IMG/VR virus record: IMGVR_UViG_3300045733_000093 | Location: 1-46,045 of that record | Direction: 5' to 3' (one strand) | DNA from: a virus | Length of the DNA stretch: 46,045 nt | Shown here: positions 1 to 7,314 of the stretch, piece after piece | Numbering within the stretch: the first letter of the stretch is position 1 | How the letters are laid out: each line of letters starts with the position of its first letter | Made by a program: the position numbers and the translations under genes | Notes under the pieces: generated by a model | Database searches by the model: none | The model's input: the letters and a program-made list of their open reading frames with translations, nothing else | Told to the model about the DNA's origin: nothing

Positions 1-26
1 AAAAAAAAGACCCCCTCGCGGGAGTC
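1..26 (-). terminator. Rho-independent terminator of the short leftward operon
   Basis: Read on the minus strand this is GACTCCC (26-20), a GCGA tetraloop of the GNRA class (19-16), GGGGGTC (15-9), then eight T (8-1), nine across the circular join. The seven-pair stem with one G-U pair, tetraloop and U-tract form a canonical intrinsic terminator. The stop codon of the preceding gene (27-25) lies at the edge of the stem. It ends the 639-25 operon and insulates it from the non-coding locus and early operon to its left on the circle. Confidence 0.85.
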
Positions 27-127
27 AGTCTGCGATGTAGATACGTTCGACTAGGATACTTGTCAATATCCTGTTTTCTTCGAGTTCATCGAATCTTGCT
101 ACCACGTAGGAAGCAGTTTTCAATGAT
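1..127. repeat. Left copy of 127-bp terminal direct repeat
   Basis: The first 127 bases are identical to bases 45919-46045. An exact overlap of 127 bases is what a de Bruijn assembler with k=127 leaves at the ends of a circular (or circularly permuted) contig. I therefore read it as an assembly join and not as a biological terminal repeat, although a short true terminal redundancy cannot be excluded without reads. Confidence 0.9.
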
Positions 128-216
128 TTATGATACTCCGTGAAAGAAGCATCAAATCAAGCTTCATCAACCGAATTTCTTACTCTCTGTGTTACAACGA
201 CACGATAGACTGTCAT
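25..216 (-). pseudogene. Small 63-codon gene interrupted by one in-frame TGA (opal)
   Basis: A minus-strand reading frame starts at ATG 216-214 behind a strong Shine-Dalgarno (AAGGAAGGTG). It encodes 19 residues, meets TGA at 159-157, then stays open in the same frame for another 43 codons to TGA at 27-25, next to the terminator. A Trp (TGG) at the interrupted codon would restore a 63-residue protein ending in VERIYIAD. The TGA is outside the 127-bp join, so it is not an end artefact. It could be a real inactivating mutation, a strain polymorphism, a sequencing error or programmed readthrough. TGA is an ordinary stop elsewhere (terL, endolysin), so genome-wide recoding is unlikely. I do not recognise the family. 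Confidence 0.55.
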
Positions 217-248
217 AGTCACCTTCCTTAGTTAGTGGTTAGTATGTT

Positions 249-684
249 CGAGAGTAGGATTGGCCCATTCTAGCGAATTGTGATGGGTTAGTGGATACTA
301 GACTGAGGCTGCGAGGAGACTATCAACCTGCTTGCGTGCGGCATCTTCGGAGATACCAAGACGGATGTAGTCGCGAATCATCCGTTCCTTGATATCCTCA
401 GCAGATACCTCAGACGGACGGTAAGGCAGTAGCGCAGCCTGATACGCATTGCTGCGCGCATTCGCCTTGAGAATGTCGTTTACCATCCCGACGACGGACC
501 ACTTCTTTTCCGTGATAGTGGCTGTCGCTTCGGCGTCGTTGTCTACGACATCGTAATCGAAAGACTTCTCAACCTTCTCTCCAGCCTGCGGATGTCCCTC
601 AGGGATTGAGAAAGTGAACTTTGCGATTTTCTTCTGCATGATGAAACTGACCTTTCATGCCAGAATGGGCCGATTCTACTCTTG
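249..684. repeat. 26-bp imperfect inverted repeats flanking the 298-639 gene
   Basis: Bases 249-274 and the reverse complement of 659-684 match at 22 of 26 positions, and all four differences are transitions. The shared core is GGCCCATTCT. The repeats lie about 24 bp beyond the stop and 20 bp before the start of the enclosed gene. They could be terminal repeats of a small mobile cassette, two copies of a regulatory site, or the arms of a long-range RNA helix around the coding region. Confidence 0.6.
298..639 (-). CDS. Hypothetical 113-aa protein, first gene of the short leftward operon
   Basis: I do not recognise this protein. It is soluble-looking, with a beta-type N-terminal half (KKIAKFTFSIPEGH) and a helical C-terminal half rich in Asp, Glu and Arg (about residues 55-110); there is no signal peptide or membrane segment. 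The start ATG at 639 is preceded by AAAGGT. Its codon use is visibly richer in G and C than that of most of the genome. It is transcribed leftwards from the promoter at 862-890 through a leader of about 215 nt, and together with the interrupted gene 216-25 forms an operon separated from everything else by a terminator. Such isolated, independently promoted small operons in lytic phages often carry immediate-early host-takeover genes; that role is inference only. Confidence 0.7.
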   Translation of the reverse strand: MQKKIAKFTFSIPEGHPQAGEKVEKSFDYDVVDNDAEATATITEKKWSVVGMVNDILKANARSNAYQAALLPYRPSEVSAEDIKERMIRDYIRLGISEDAARKQVDSLLAASV

Positions 685-797
685 AATCGCGTGTTATTCA
701 GTTGTCAAAGAGCCGAGCCGAGCCGGGATGTTTTCGTAACTCCCGACACTGGTATATAATGCAATCGAGATGCCCCAACCCATCCGTCCACATCATC

Positions 798-825
798 GAA
801 AACACGCCTGATTTCGCGTGTTTTC
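798..825 (-). promoter_or_regulatory. 10-bp perfect hairpin in the leader of the leftward operon
   Basis: GAAAACACGC (798-807) and GCGTGTTTTC (816-825) are perfect complements around an 8-nt loop. The hairpin sits about 30-60 nt downstream of the predicted start of the leftward transcript. It is followed on the minus strand by only four T, so it resembles a weak attenuator or an RNA-processing site more than a full terminator. Confidence 0.5.
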
Positions 826-843
826 TGTCCCACTCATAATGGA

Positions 844-862
844 AGTGACATGAATTGTCACT
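844..862. promoter_or_regulatory. Palindromic operator, 7-5-7 architecture
   Basis: AGTGACA-TGAAT-TGTCACT is a perfect dyad with 7-bp arms and a 5-bp centre. It lies directly on the predicted transcription start of the leftward promoter (-10 at 862-867), the position expected for a repressor site. Variants with the same 7-5-7 spacing occur at 909-927, 45155-45173 and 45173-45191, so one dimeric phage or host regulator probably binds both control regions. Confidence 0.6.
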
Positions 863-890
863 ATATATAGGGCGATTGACCTAACTTCAA
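862..890 (-). promoter_or_regulatory. Sigma70-type promoter driving 639-25
   Basis: On the minus strand TTGAAG (890-885) is followed after 17 bp by TATATA (867-862). The start would fall near 855, inside the perfect palindrome 844-862. No other minus-strand candidate between 640 and 1000 has both boxes at good spacing. Confidence 0.55.
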
Positions 891-908
891 TGCTATCAAT
901 GGTTTACA

Positions 909-927
909 GGTGACATAAATTGTGAAT
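909..927. promoter_or_regulatory. Second, imperfect 7-5-7 operator-like site
   Basis: GGTGACA-TAAAT-TGTGAAT resembles the palindrome at 844-862 in spacing and in the TGACA half. It is 65 bp away, about six helical turns, and lies between the two divergent promoters. Confidence 0.4.
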
Positions 928-972
928 AGAGTGACACATACCGGCACACCCCTCCACAGTTGGTCCCATATG

Positions 973-987
973 TGGCATGAAATTTGC
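973..987 (+). promoter_or_regulatory. Possible sigma54-type promoter (low confidence)
   Basis: TGGCATG-AAAT-TTGC fits the -24/-12 pattern with exactly 10 bp between the GG and GC doublets. It lies in the divergent intergenic region and would read into the late operon. A single match of this length can arise by chance. Confidence 0.2.
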
Positions 988-1101
988 CTTATAGCAATCA
1001 TCTCACTGTCCCCCAAAAATTCTCCAGAAAAAATAATCAGGAATATCTAGTTAATATTATAAATTTATAACAGAATCTATAGTTCAGTCGAACGATTTTA
1101 C

Positions 1102-1130
1102 TTGACAACTAGATGAAAGTGTGACATAAT
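1102..1130 (+). promoter_or_regulatory. Strong sigma70-type promoter of the late operon
   Basis: A perfect TTGACA (1102-1107) is followed by a 17-bp spacer and CATAAT (1125-1130). The predicted start near 1137 leaves a short leader before the Shine-Dalgarno AGGAG (1173-1177) and the ATG at 1186. A possible ATG at 1129 lies inside the -10 box and so cannot be the start of the first gene. No equally good promoter was seen inside the following 29 kb of plus-strand genes. Confidence 0.75.
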
Positions 1131-1185
1131 GCCTCTAGCCGATGGTCCGAATGAACTTACAGACAATATTATAGGAGTTAAGACA

Positions 1186-1416
1186 ATGGGATTCACAATT
1201 TCTGCAACAGTGACAGCTAAGACTGGTCCGGCGAAGCAGGTTACGACTGAAGTGATTAGAGGAATTACAGCTATTACTATTGATACAAAGCGCGAGGTTA
1301 TTCAGTTGTATCAGGGTGCTGAATTAACTGGTCCGTGCAGAGAATTTGATTTGCATGGTGTTACTACGATTACGGACACTATCGCCAATGGTAATCATAC
1401 GGTTGTTATTTCGTAG
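1186..1416 (+). CDS. Hypothetical 76-aa beta-rich protein, first late gene
   Basis: The start ATG 1186 follows AGGAG with good spacing; an in-frame upstream ATG at 1129 overlaps the promoter. The protein is made of alternating Thr/Val/Ile strands (residues 3-50) and ends with a glycine- and asparagine-containing hairpin (IANGNHTVVIS). It has no membrane segment or recognised domain. Small all-beta proteins such as this often decorate capsids or act as head-tail completion proteins; position next to the terminase genes is compatible with that but does not prove it. Similar small beta proteins recur at 3978, 13584 and 22688. Confidence 0.7.
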   Translation: MGFTISATVTAKTGPAKQVTTEVIRGITAITIDTKREVIQLYQGAELTGPCREFDLHGVTTITDTIANGNHTVVIS

Positions 1417-1431
1417 ATGGAGTAGAATTCA

Positions 1432-1995
1432 ATGGCTATGGGTATAGTCAGCGATAATGAGTTTAATAAAGAGTTTGGGCAGATTTGCCCCAAGGACGTA
1501 GTTGACCCTACATCTCATCAAGCTGTCATTATAGACATTGAAAAAGGTCGGCCCTTAGGTGGATTAGAAGTCCCTAATAGTTTACGTAAAGTAATAGGTG
1601 AAGAATCTGCAATCAATGGTAGACAGAATGGTGTAGCCCTCGCAAATCAATTCGGAATCAGTCCTTCCTCGGTTTCTGCATACGCTAACGGTTCTCACTC
1701 CACAGCATCATACGATGATAAACCAAATGTAAATCATATCAATGATGCGAAGCTTCGCGTGGCTAAGAAGGCACGTAATCGTTTAGTTATGGCACTCAAT
1801 TCACTTACACAAGAAAAAATCGAATCCGCGAAGGTTAAAGACATAGCGGGCGTAGCTAAAGATATGTCCGTAATCATCAGGAATATGGAACCTGAAAAGG
1901 TTAATCCATCTGGACCTGGTGGACCTACATTTATTTTTTATTCTCCACAATTTAGAACTGAACAAGTATTTGATACAGTTGTGGTGAAGGAATAA
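1432..1995 (+). CDS. terS: Terminase small subunit (DNA-recognition subunit), probable
   Basis: The 187-aa protein carries a helix-turn-helix-like segment near residues 66-85 (NGVALANQFGISPSSVSAYA). It is followed by a long helical part (about residues 105-150) with the ALNSLTQEKIESAKVKDIA pattern that is typical of phage small terminases, in which the middle helices oligomerise into a ring. TerS binds the packaging site on concatemeric DNA and hands it to TerL. GGAG lies 9 bp before ATG 1432; an ATG two codons later is an alternative. It overlaps the next gene by one base (TAATG). The large terminase is unusually far away, at 5244, with five small genes, a fibre-like gene and a homing endonuclease between. 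Confidence 0.65.
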   Translation: MAMGIVSDNEFNKEFGQICPKDVVDPTSHQAVIIDIEKGRPLGGLEVPNSLRKVIGEESAINGRQNGVALANQFGISPSSVSAYANGSHSTASYDDKPNVNHINDAKLRVAKKARNRLVMALNSLTQEKIESAKVKDIAGVAKDMSVIIRNMEPEKVNPSGPGGPTFIFYSPQFRTEQVFDTVVVKE

Positions 1996-3650
1996 TGTAT
2001 CAAGCCCTACCCCAAGGATTCGATGGATATAATGGACTCATTAGTCCTGATGGCGAAAATGTCGCTATCGGACGAGGCATTACATCCATCATCAATCGTA
2101 AGACATTCAGAGTAATTACTTTATTCAATGGAGAATCATCTCGTCCTATGGGATGGTATTCAAATACAGAATTAATTATTCAGAAATATGAAGATAATTG
2201 TAATGTAATTAAATATAATATTACTAATGGGGATAAAATTAATATCAATGCTAATCAATGGATTAATATGGCTGGAGCTGGTAAGGGTCATTGGGTTGGT
2301 GGTCGTCCGAGTGATATGGTAGTTGTAAGAGATGGTAGAACATTAGCAAAAGGATTAGATTGGTTCTGTGGGGGCGAAGGTGAATGGTCAGTCATTATAT
2401 CTGAACAGTTTGTTTATGTATATAATGAATTTGATTTGATTCATAAGTTACCTTTACCAGCAGGAGTAACTAGATATTTTGTAAATGTTAGAGATGGAAT
2501 GTGTGGCTTTGGACGTAACGGATTGAGGCCACAATTATTGAATTGTTTAACTGGAATAATGACTAATGAATCTGTTTGTAACTTCAATGAAAGTGAACCT
2601 AGTTTTTCAGCAGGTCAAATAGCAACAGCAATCGAACATCCTAGTCCATATGTTGCTATTCGATATGCTGGAAAGAAAGAATGTATAACACTTCCAGTCA
2701 TTGAAGGTTGCACAGGTGTAGACTTCAAAGTAATTGGAGATACTGGTATAGTATATTCATGGTCCGAGACAGGTCGCGGAGTATTACAGGATTGTGACCT
2801 AACACAAGAACGTCATTTAATTGGTAATACTGTTCCTCCAGTTGTTATTCCTCCTACTACATATCTTGTAGATAAAAGAGCACCCAATCCAGTTGGACCT
2901 AGATATGAAGAACCTACTACTCCAGACCCAGTAATTGCAAGATTCAATCATTTCTTTCACTTCGGTAGTTTTGCAGATGCAGGTCATAAGTATTTGAATA
3001 ATGATGATTGGTCGCGTGGTAAACCTTGGTTAGTATGTCCAGGTAATATAGCAGTTGTGGGTAGTGATGCGGGTTCTACTTGTCCTAAAGATGTAGTAGC
3101 TGGAGCTGATGCTATTTTCACAATGGCTGAAACTCCAGAGTTATGGGACAAGGTAAAGGCTATCTATATTGCAGCAGAAATGTCAACGGACCCTGTTGCA
3201 TCTATTATAAAGTTGAGAGATACTTGTAATCTTCTAATGGATAATTTGGGTGTAAGTCGTAAACCATTTATTACTTATACTACAGATAAAGTATATCCAG
3301 AACTTGTTCGAGAAGATACTTGGATTGGATTACAGTATTACATTGCACAAGGCGACCCCCTATCTAAACTAGATGAGTTTAATAGTTACTATCATAGCAT
3401 GTTGACTAATAATGAGAATGTAGCGATTATCGCTCAAACATATGACCGCAATGGAACATATAAGGAACCGTTACTTCCTGTTATTGAAAAGACAATTGAG
3501 ATTGCAAGGTCTTGGGGATTTCAATTACAAGCGTGGTTAAATTTTAGTGATGGACGTGGTTCAGTAGATAATAATTATGGTGGTGTAAGATGGTATCCTG
3601 AATTGTATCCCATCTTACGGGGTATATTAAAGGCCATTCCCAATGACTAG
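1995..3650 (+). CDS. Putative two-domain virion protein: beta-propeller-like plus glycosidase-like
   Basis: The 551-aa protein divides at a proline-rich linker near residue 285 (TVPPVVIPPTTY). The N-terminal half is a series of short beta blades with Gly and aromatic turns (GFDGYNGLISPDGENVAIG, GHWVGGRPSDMVVV), like a WD40/propeller fold. The C-terminal half (about 310-551) has alternating strands and helices with scattered Asp/Glu and Trp (EMSTDPVASIIKLRD, FQLQAWLNFSDGRG), like a TIM-barrel glycoside hydrolase. A receptor-binding or exopolysaccharide-degrading fibre is my inference. It lies early in the late operon rather than in the tail cluster. The catalytic residues cannot be assigned by eye. 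Confidence 0.5.
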   Translation: MYQALPQGFDGYNGLISPDGENVAIGRGITSIINRKTFRVITLFNGESSRPMGWYSNTELIIQKYEDNCNVIKYNITNGDKININANQWINMAGAGKGHWVGGRPSDMVVVRDGRTLAKGLDWFCGGEGEWSVIISEQFVYVYNEFDLIHKLPLPAGVTRYFVNVRDGMCGFGRNGLRPQLLNCLTGIMTNESVCNFNESEPSFSAGQIATAIEHPSPYVAIRYAGKKECITLPVIEGCTGVDFKVIGDTGIVYSWSETGRGVLQDCDLTQERHLIGNTVPPVVIPPTTYLVDKRAPNPVGPRYEEPTTPDPVIARFNHFFHFGSFADAGHKYLNNDDWSRGKPWLVCPGNIAVVGSDAGSTCPKDVVAGADAIFTMAETPELWDKVKAIYIAAEMSTDPVASIIKLRDTCNLLMDNLGVSRKPFITYTTDKVYPELVREDTWIGLQYYIAQGDPLSKLDEFNSYYHSMLTNNENVAIIAQTYDRNGTYKEPLLPVIEKTIEIARSWGFQLQAWLNFSDGRGSVDNNYGGVRWYPELYPILRGILKAIPND

Positions 3651-3975
3651 TGAAACAGTAATTCCTCAGCAAACAGTTTCCGCTGTTGTTACAACTGCTA
3701 ATATTGATGCTCAGATATTAAAGACAGCAGGACAGAGACGAATTAATATAGTTTGGGAAGTTACTCAGGCTATTATTGCCTTGGGTGTCATTGGTGTTAC
3801 ACTTTATGTTAATGCTGTAACCGCAATCTTTATTACTAAATTTATAGAGATTCAATCTTCTGCACTCATGCAGTTAAATGTAATGGCTGCAATCATTACT
3901 GGTTTCTATTTTGGTAGAACAAATCATCAAAGAGTTGGTGGTGTTGGTGGTGATAGTGTAGACACAGGGAGATAA
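3643..3975 (+). CDS. Two-helix membrane protein, holin candidate
   Basis: The 110-aa protein has a polar N-terminus (about 30 residues), two hydrophobic segments (around 36-58 and 78-96), and a polar glycine-rich tail. The segment TGFYFGRTNHQRVGGVGG closely resembles a small membrane protein I associate with many tailed phages of uncultured hosts. Size and topology suit a class II holin that would release the endolysin encoded at 23016. It overlaps the preceding gene by 8 bases and precedes the next by 2, so translation is probably coupled. Another short two-helix membrane protein at 16433 is the competing holin candidate. Confidence 0.5.
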   Translation: MTSETVIPQQTVSAVVTTANIDAQILKTAGQRRINIVWEVTQAIIALGVIGVTLYVNAVTAIFITKFIEIQSSALMQLNVMAAIITGFYFGRTNHQRVGGVGGDSVDTGR

Positions 3976-3977
3976 TT

Positions 3978-4220
3978 ATGCAACTTATTAATGTTGGACT
4001 TATTACTATTCTTATTACAGATACAGTCTATGCTCTCCCACAGAAGCGTGTGCTTCTATTCACAAATACCGCGGGGGCTACATTTGATGTATCTAATGAT
4101 GAAACCTTTGCGACTCATATTGGTCCTATCACATTAGTAGAAGGACATTATGAATTAGCAGCAGGATTCATTCGAGTTACTAGCCAAGGTGGGGCATTAG
4201 TAGTTCTTAAAGGATTCTAA
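3978..4220 (+). CDS. Hypothetical 80-aa beta-rich protein
   Basis: No recognised domain. The protein looks like a compact beta sandwich: hydrophobic strands QKRVLLFTN, ATFDVSN, HIGPITLVEG and FIRVTSQGGALVVLKGF. An apolar N-terminus (MQLINVGLITILI) could be a first strand, not a signal peptide. It lies two bases after the holin candidate and 16 before a lipoprotein-like gene. Capsid-decoration or fibre-tip roles are possible, but nothing in the sequence settles it. Confidence 0.6.
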   Translation: MQLINVGLITILITDTVYALPQKRVLLFTNTAGATFDVSNDETFATHIGPITLVEGHYELAAGFIRVTSQGGALVVLKGF

Positions 4221-4236
4221 TTAAAAGGAGAGTGTT

Positions 4237-4623
4237 ATGAAGTTTCATGCGATTCCATTGATGGTGGTTCTTGTTATTTCATCTGTATGTTGTAATAATT
4301 GTGCTCCAAAGACTATTGTTACAACTCCTGATAAGGCTGTATGGTATGCAAATCAGGTAACAATTCGAGTTAATGAAATTTCTAAGACTGTTATTCAACT
4401 TAATGCAAATGGCCAGATTACTGATGTTGACACTCGCGCTTTTGGTAAGTGGGCTACTGGTGCTTTAATTACTTTGAGGGATGTTCCTAATGGTTGGGAA
4501 AAGACTGTTAAGACTGGATGGGATGAAATTAAGACTAAATTGCCACAGTCAAATCCAACTCTTTCTACTCTTGTTGCAGTAATGGATTCTCTTTTAACCC
4601 TTCTTAATCCAATCGGAGTATAA
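4237..4623 (+). CDS. Secreted or lipoprotein-like 128-aa protein
   Basis: A good Shine-Dalgarno (AAAAGGAGAG) precedes ATG 4237. Residues 1-20 are a signal peptide (MKFHAIPLMVVLVISSVCC) ending in a cysteine cluster that resembles a lipobox (ISSVC), so the protein may be exported and lipidated. The mature part is helical, with alternating polar and hydrophobic residues (DKAVWYANQVTIRVNEISKT). Between a holin candidate and terL, an outer-membrane lipoprotein such as a spanin subunit would be a natural role in a Gram-negative host, but I see no paired inner-membrane spanin and the size is larger than most o-spanins. Confidence 0.5.
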   Translation: MKFHAIPLMVVLVISSVCCNNCAPKTIVTTPDKAVWYANQVTIRVNEISKTVIQLNANGQITDVDTRAFGKWATGALITLRDVPNGWEKTVKTGWDEIKTKLPQSNPTLSTLVAVMDSLLTLLNPIGV

Positions 4624-4624
4624 C

Positions 4625-4831
4625 ATGCAAACAATTGATTGGAATCAAATTATTCTACCTGTAGTCAATAACGTATTGATTCCAGAACTTCTAGCATTTA
4701 TTACTAAATTTAGAAATCAGAATGGTGTTGACCCCACAATTGAACAGACACGGGAAGCTCTTGCATTGAATGTTACCGAAGGTTTGTCAATGTGGGATGC
4801 ATGGTTTCAGGCACACCCCCAGGTAAAGTAA
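4625..4831 (+). CDS. Hypothetical 68-aa protein
   Basis: Starts two bases after the preceding stop. It has an N-terminal hydrophobic amphipathic helix (IILPVVNNVLIPELLAFITKF), then a polar helix and a Trp-rich end (LSMWDAWFQAHPQVK). Not recognised. It may belong with the preceding lipoprotein-like gene as a lysis or membrane module; this is only positional inference. The homing endonuclease gene begins two bases after its stop. Confidence 0.55.
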   Translation: MQTIDWNQIILPVVNNVLIPELLAFITKFRNQNGVDPTIEQTREALALNVTEGLSMWDAWFQAHPQVK

Positions 4832-4833
4832 TA

Positions 4834-5247
4834 ATGTTGCACACTTGTAATCAATGTAAGGAAGATAATTTACTTTCTGATGAGATGTGTCTTTCTCATG
4901 GATTTGCTAAAGTTTGTAAAAAATGTTATAATACCTATAAAAGAAATTATAATAAGCGTCCCAATAGAATTACTAAAGTAGCAGAAATTGCTAGAAAATC
5001 TACTTTAAAACGTAATTATGGAATGACTCTTGAAGAATATGACAAAAGAGTAGAATTACAATTAGGGGGTTGTGCAATTTGTAAACAACCTTGTGAATTA
5101 GTTGTTGACCATAATCATAAAACTAATAGAGTTAGAAATTTACTTTGTATTAAATGTAATGTTATTTTGGGATTAGTTAATGATGATGAAGAATTATTAT
5201 TTGCTTTAATAGAATATCTCAAAAGACATAGCGAGAAAATTGCATGA
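4834..5247 (+). CDS. Endonuclease VII-type HNH homing endonuclease, copy 1
   Basis: The 137-aa protein has two zinc-binding CxxC pairs at its N-terminus (CNQC, CKKC) and a recombination endonuclease VII core: CAICKQP, VVDHNHKTNRVRNLLC, IKCN. The catalytic DHNH region and the structural cysteines are intact. I chose ATG 4834 because the longer frame from 4792 overlaps the upstream gene and gives a 14-residue extension without family features. The coding sequence is especially AT-rich. It ends ATGA, overlapping the terL start by four bases, so it sits precisely between two genes as free-standing homing endonucleases do. Related copies are at 10313 and 31956. Confidence 0.85.
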   Translation: MLHTCNQCKEDNLLSDEMCLSHGFAKVCKKCYNTYKRNYNKRPNRITKVAEIARKSTLKRNYGMTLEEYDKRVELQLGGCAICKQPCELVVDHNHKTNRVRNLLCIKCNVILGLVNDDEELLFALIEYLKRHSEKIA

Positions 5248-6917
5248 GTTTTACCCAGGGATTTTGGAAGCCGAATAAGAAGCAGGAGATATTTCTATCT
5301 CTACCTACTTCTATATTTGAAGCTTTCTATGGTGGAGGAAATGCTTCGGGAAAGTCCGATGTATTACTTGTTTATGGCCTCATCCATCGGTGGCATGAGA
5401 ATCCTACATTTAAACAAGTATTTATGCGTCGGACTTTCCCAGAACTAAGAAATGAGATTGTTCCGCGAAGCCGAGAAATATATCCTAAATTTGGTGCAAC
5501 TTTTAATAAGACTGACATGGTTTGGACTTTTCCTAGACCCGACCAGTTAGGGGGAACTGGTGGTTCTAACGAAGGCGCAATGATTTTCTTAGGTCATTGT
5601 GAGGAAGAATCAGATGTTCATAAGTATGACTCAATGGAAATCAATCTATTCACGCCCGACGAGCTTACTTCGTTTTCGGAATATATCTATTTATATATTG
5701 GGTTCACTCGCGTTAGGACTAAAGTTCCTGAGTTGCCGGCCATTATAAGAGCGGCAGGAATGCCTGGTGGAATGGGACATACCTTTACCAAGAAAAGATT
5801 TGTTACACCCTGTCCTGAAGGTGGCAAAATTATTGTTGGAAAAGGTAATGTTAAAAGATTCTATGTTCATTCTACTGTTGTCGATAATCCTTATGCTGAC
5901 CCTGAGTATTCTGCTCGATTAGATGGTATTCCATCTGAGGCAGAACGTAAGGCACGTAAATTTGGTGATTGGGATGCTTATCAAGGTCAGGTATTTGACG
6001 AGTTCAGAGATAGACACTATCCTGACGAGCCTGAAAACGCACTTCATGTAGTTCCACCATTTGATATTCCTGCATGGTGGCCTAGAATGGTAATTGGTGA
6101 TTGGGGCTTCGCGGCTATGACTTATATTGGATTTTACGCGATTTCCCCATCTAAGAGATTATATTTATATCGTGAATTGACGTGGCTTAAAACTAAGATT
6201 GAAGATTGGGCACCAGTCATTGAAGATTTTATTAAACGTGAGAATCCACGAGTAGTTAAATTTTGTAGGTCTGCTTCTCAAAGTAGAGGACAGGAACATA
6301 CAATTCAACAGCAGATTGAAACAGCATTAGGTAGACCAATAGAATTGTCAGATAATAATCCGGGGTCGCGTATTGCTGGTAAGATGTTGTTACATGAATA
6401 CTTGCGATGGAAGCAGAAACCATTTATTCCACCACAAGATTTGCCAGTCTATAGTGAAGAATATGCACAATGGATACTTAGGAATAAGGGACTAGAAGAA
6501 TATAAAGGATATCTTTCAATCTTTGACCCACATGAACCTGAAACAAATATTCCTAAGTTACAGATATTTTGTTGTGAGGATAAAGTTCATGATGGTCATC
6601 CTAATTGTTGTCCTGTAGTCATTGATGCTATTAGAGCTTGTTCTTATAACAAACCTAAAGCTAATAAGGTAGCAGAAGATGTTGCAGAATTTGATGGGGA
6701 TGACCCATATGATGACCTTCGATATGCTTGTGATTCAGCAGAACGATATTTTGTAGAAGCATCAAAGGAATTTGAGAAAATACAGAAGCAAGAAATTCTA
6801 ACTCAAGTTCTTATGGGCAATCAAGATTGGACAGCATACTATAGAAATATGCGAGTAATTGATTCTCCTGTTCCTAAGATGCAAGTTGTAAGTAGATTTC
6901 ATCGGAGGTCGATGTGA
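5244..6917 (+). CDS. terL: Terminase large subunit (packaging ATPase-nuclease)
   Basis: The 557-aa protein is the motor that drives DNA into the prohead and cuts the concatemer. Residues 30-38 (GGGNASGKS) are the Walker A motif; the segment MEINLFTPDELTSFSEYIY near residue 133 is the Walker B/catalytic Glu region; the RNase H-like nuclease domain begins near VIGDWGFAAMTYIGFY with its first metal-binding Asp. Length fits the family. It starts ATG in a four-base overlap with the homing endonuclease and ends TGA in a four-base overlap with the next gene, so translation is coupled. The second nuclease motif is less canonical (VKFCRSAS where DPA-type residues are common). Confidence 0.9.
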   Translation: MSFTQGFWKPNKKQEIFLSLPTSIFEAFYGGGNASGKSDVLLVYGLIHRWHENPTFKQVFMRRTFPELRNEIVPRSREIYPKFGATFNKTDMVWTFPRPDQLGGTGGSNEGAMIFLGHCEEESDVHKYDSMEINLFTPDELTSFSEYIYLYIGFTRVRTKVPELPAIIRAAGMPGGMGHTFTKKRFVTPCPEGGKIIVGKGNVKRFYVHSTVVDNPYADPEYSARLDGIPSEAERKARKFGDWDAYQGQVFDEFRDRHYPDEPENALHVVPPFDIPAWWPRMVIGDWGFAAMTYIGFYAISPSKRLYLYRELTWLKTKIEDWAPVIEDFIKRENPRVVKFCRSASQSRGQEHTIQQQIETALGRPIELSDNNPGSRIAGKMLLHEYLRWKQKPFIPPQDLPVYSEEYAQWILRNKGLEEYKGYLSIFDPHEPETNIPKLQIFCCEDKVHDGHPNCCPVVIDAIRACSYNKPKANKVAEDVAEFDGDDPYDDLRYACDSAERYFVEASKEFEKIQKQEILTQVLMGNQDWTAYYRNMRVIDSPVPKMQVVSRFHRRSM

Positions 6918-7282
6918 GTAACTGGATTCATAAGTTGTTCAATCCCCACTGTGAGCATTGTCATGAAGAAAAAGAAGATTCTAAAGTATGTAAATCATGT
7001 GAAACTCTCAAAGAACAATTGGAGAGTGTTAATCACGAAAAGAATAAATTGTTGGAAAGAATACTTGAGAGACCTGTTGTGGAGACTCCTGCACAACCAG
7101 AGCGGAAAGTCTCAGTTCCGAAAGTAAATATTCCATGGAATGTTCGCAGGCAAATGTTAGAGCATGAGGATAGGGAACAAGCTAAACTGTTAAGAGATGC
7201 ACCACAACCTACTTCAACTGAACAGTTAGAAAAGGATTTAGACGTTGCCTCAAATACAAGGCAAGCAGAAGGTAGACAGTAA
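6914..7282 (+). CDS. Small zinc-binding coiled-coil phage protein
   Basis: Starts with GTG overlapping the terL stop (GTGA). The N-terminus has closely spaced Cys/His (HCEHCHEE, CKSC) that could bind zinc. A coiled coil follows (about 28-50, LKEQLESVNHEKNKLLERIL), then a conserved-looking VPWNVRRQMLEHEDREQA-type segment near residues 72-90. I associate this combination with a small protein found between terL and portal in related podovirus-like genomes. It may help portal or capsid assembly; no enzymatic motif is visible. Confidence 0.6.
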   Translation: MSNWIHKLFNPHCEHCHEEKEDSKVCKSCETLKEQLESVNHEKNKLLERILERPVVETPAQPERKVSVPKVNIPWNVRRQMLEHEDREQAKLLRDAPQPTSTEQLEKDLDVASNTRQAEGRQ

Positions 7283-7314
7283 ACCTTCAAGTTGAAGAAG
7301 AAAAAGAGGTAGTT

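Noticed and set aside
25-216. Genome-wide recoding of TGA
   Set aside because: Several genes (terL, endolysin, polymerase, homing endonuclease 1) end normally with TGA followed by unrelated sequence, and Trp is TGG throughout.
657-839. 60-aa plus-strand open frame
   Set aside because: Lies in the leader of the leftward operon, has no ribosome site, runs through a perfect hairpin, and its product has no protein-like pattern.
1129-1185. Upstream extension of the first late gene
   Set aside because: Its ATG is part of the -10 box of the late promoter; AGGAG before ATG 1186 gives a better start.
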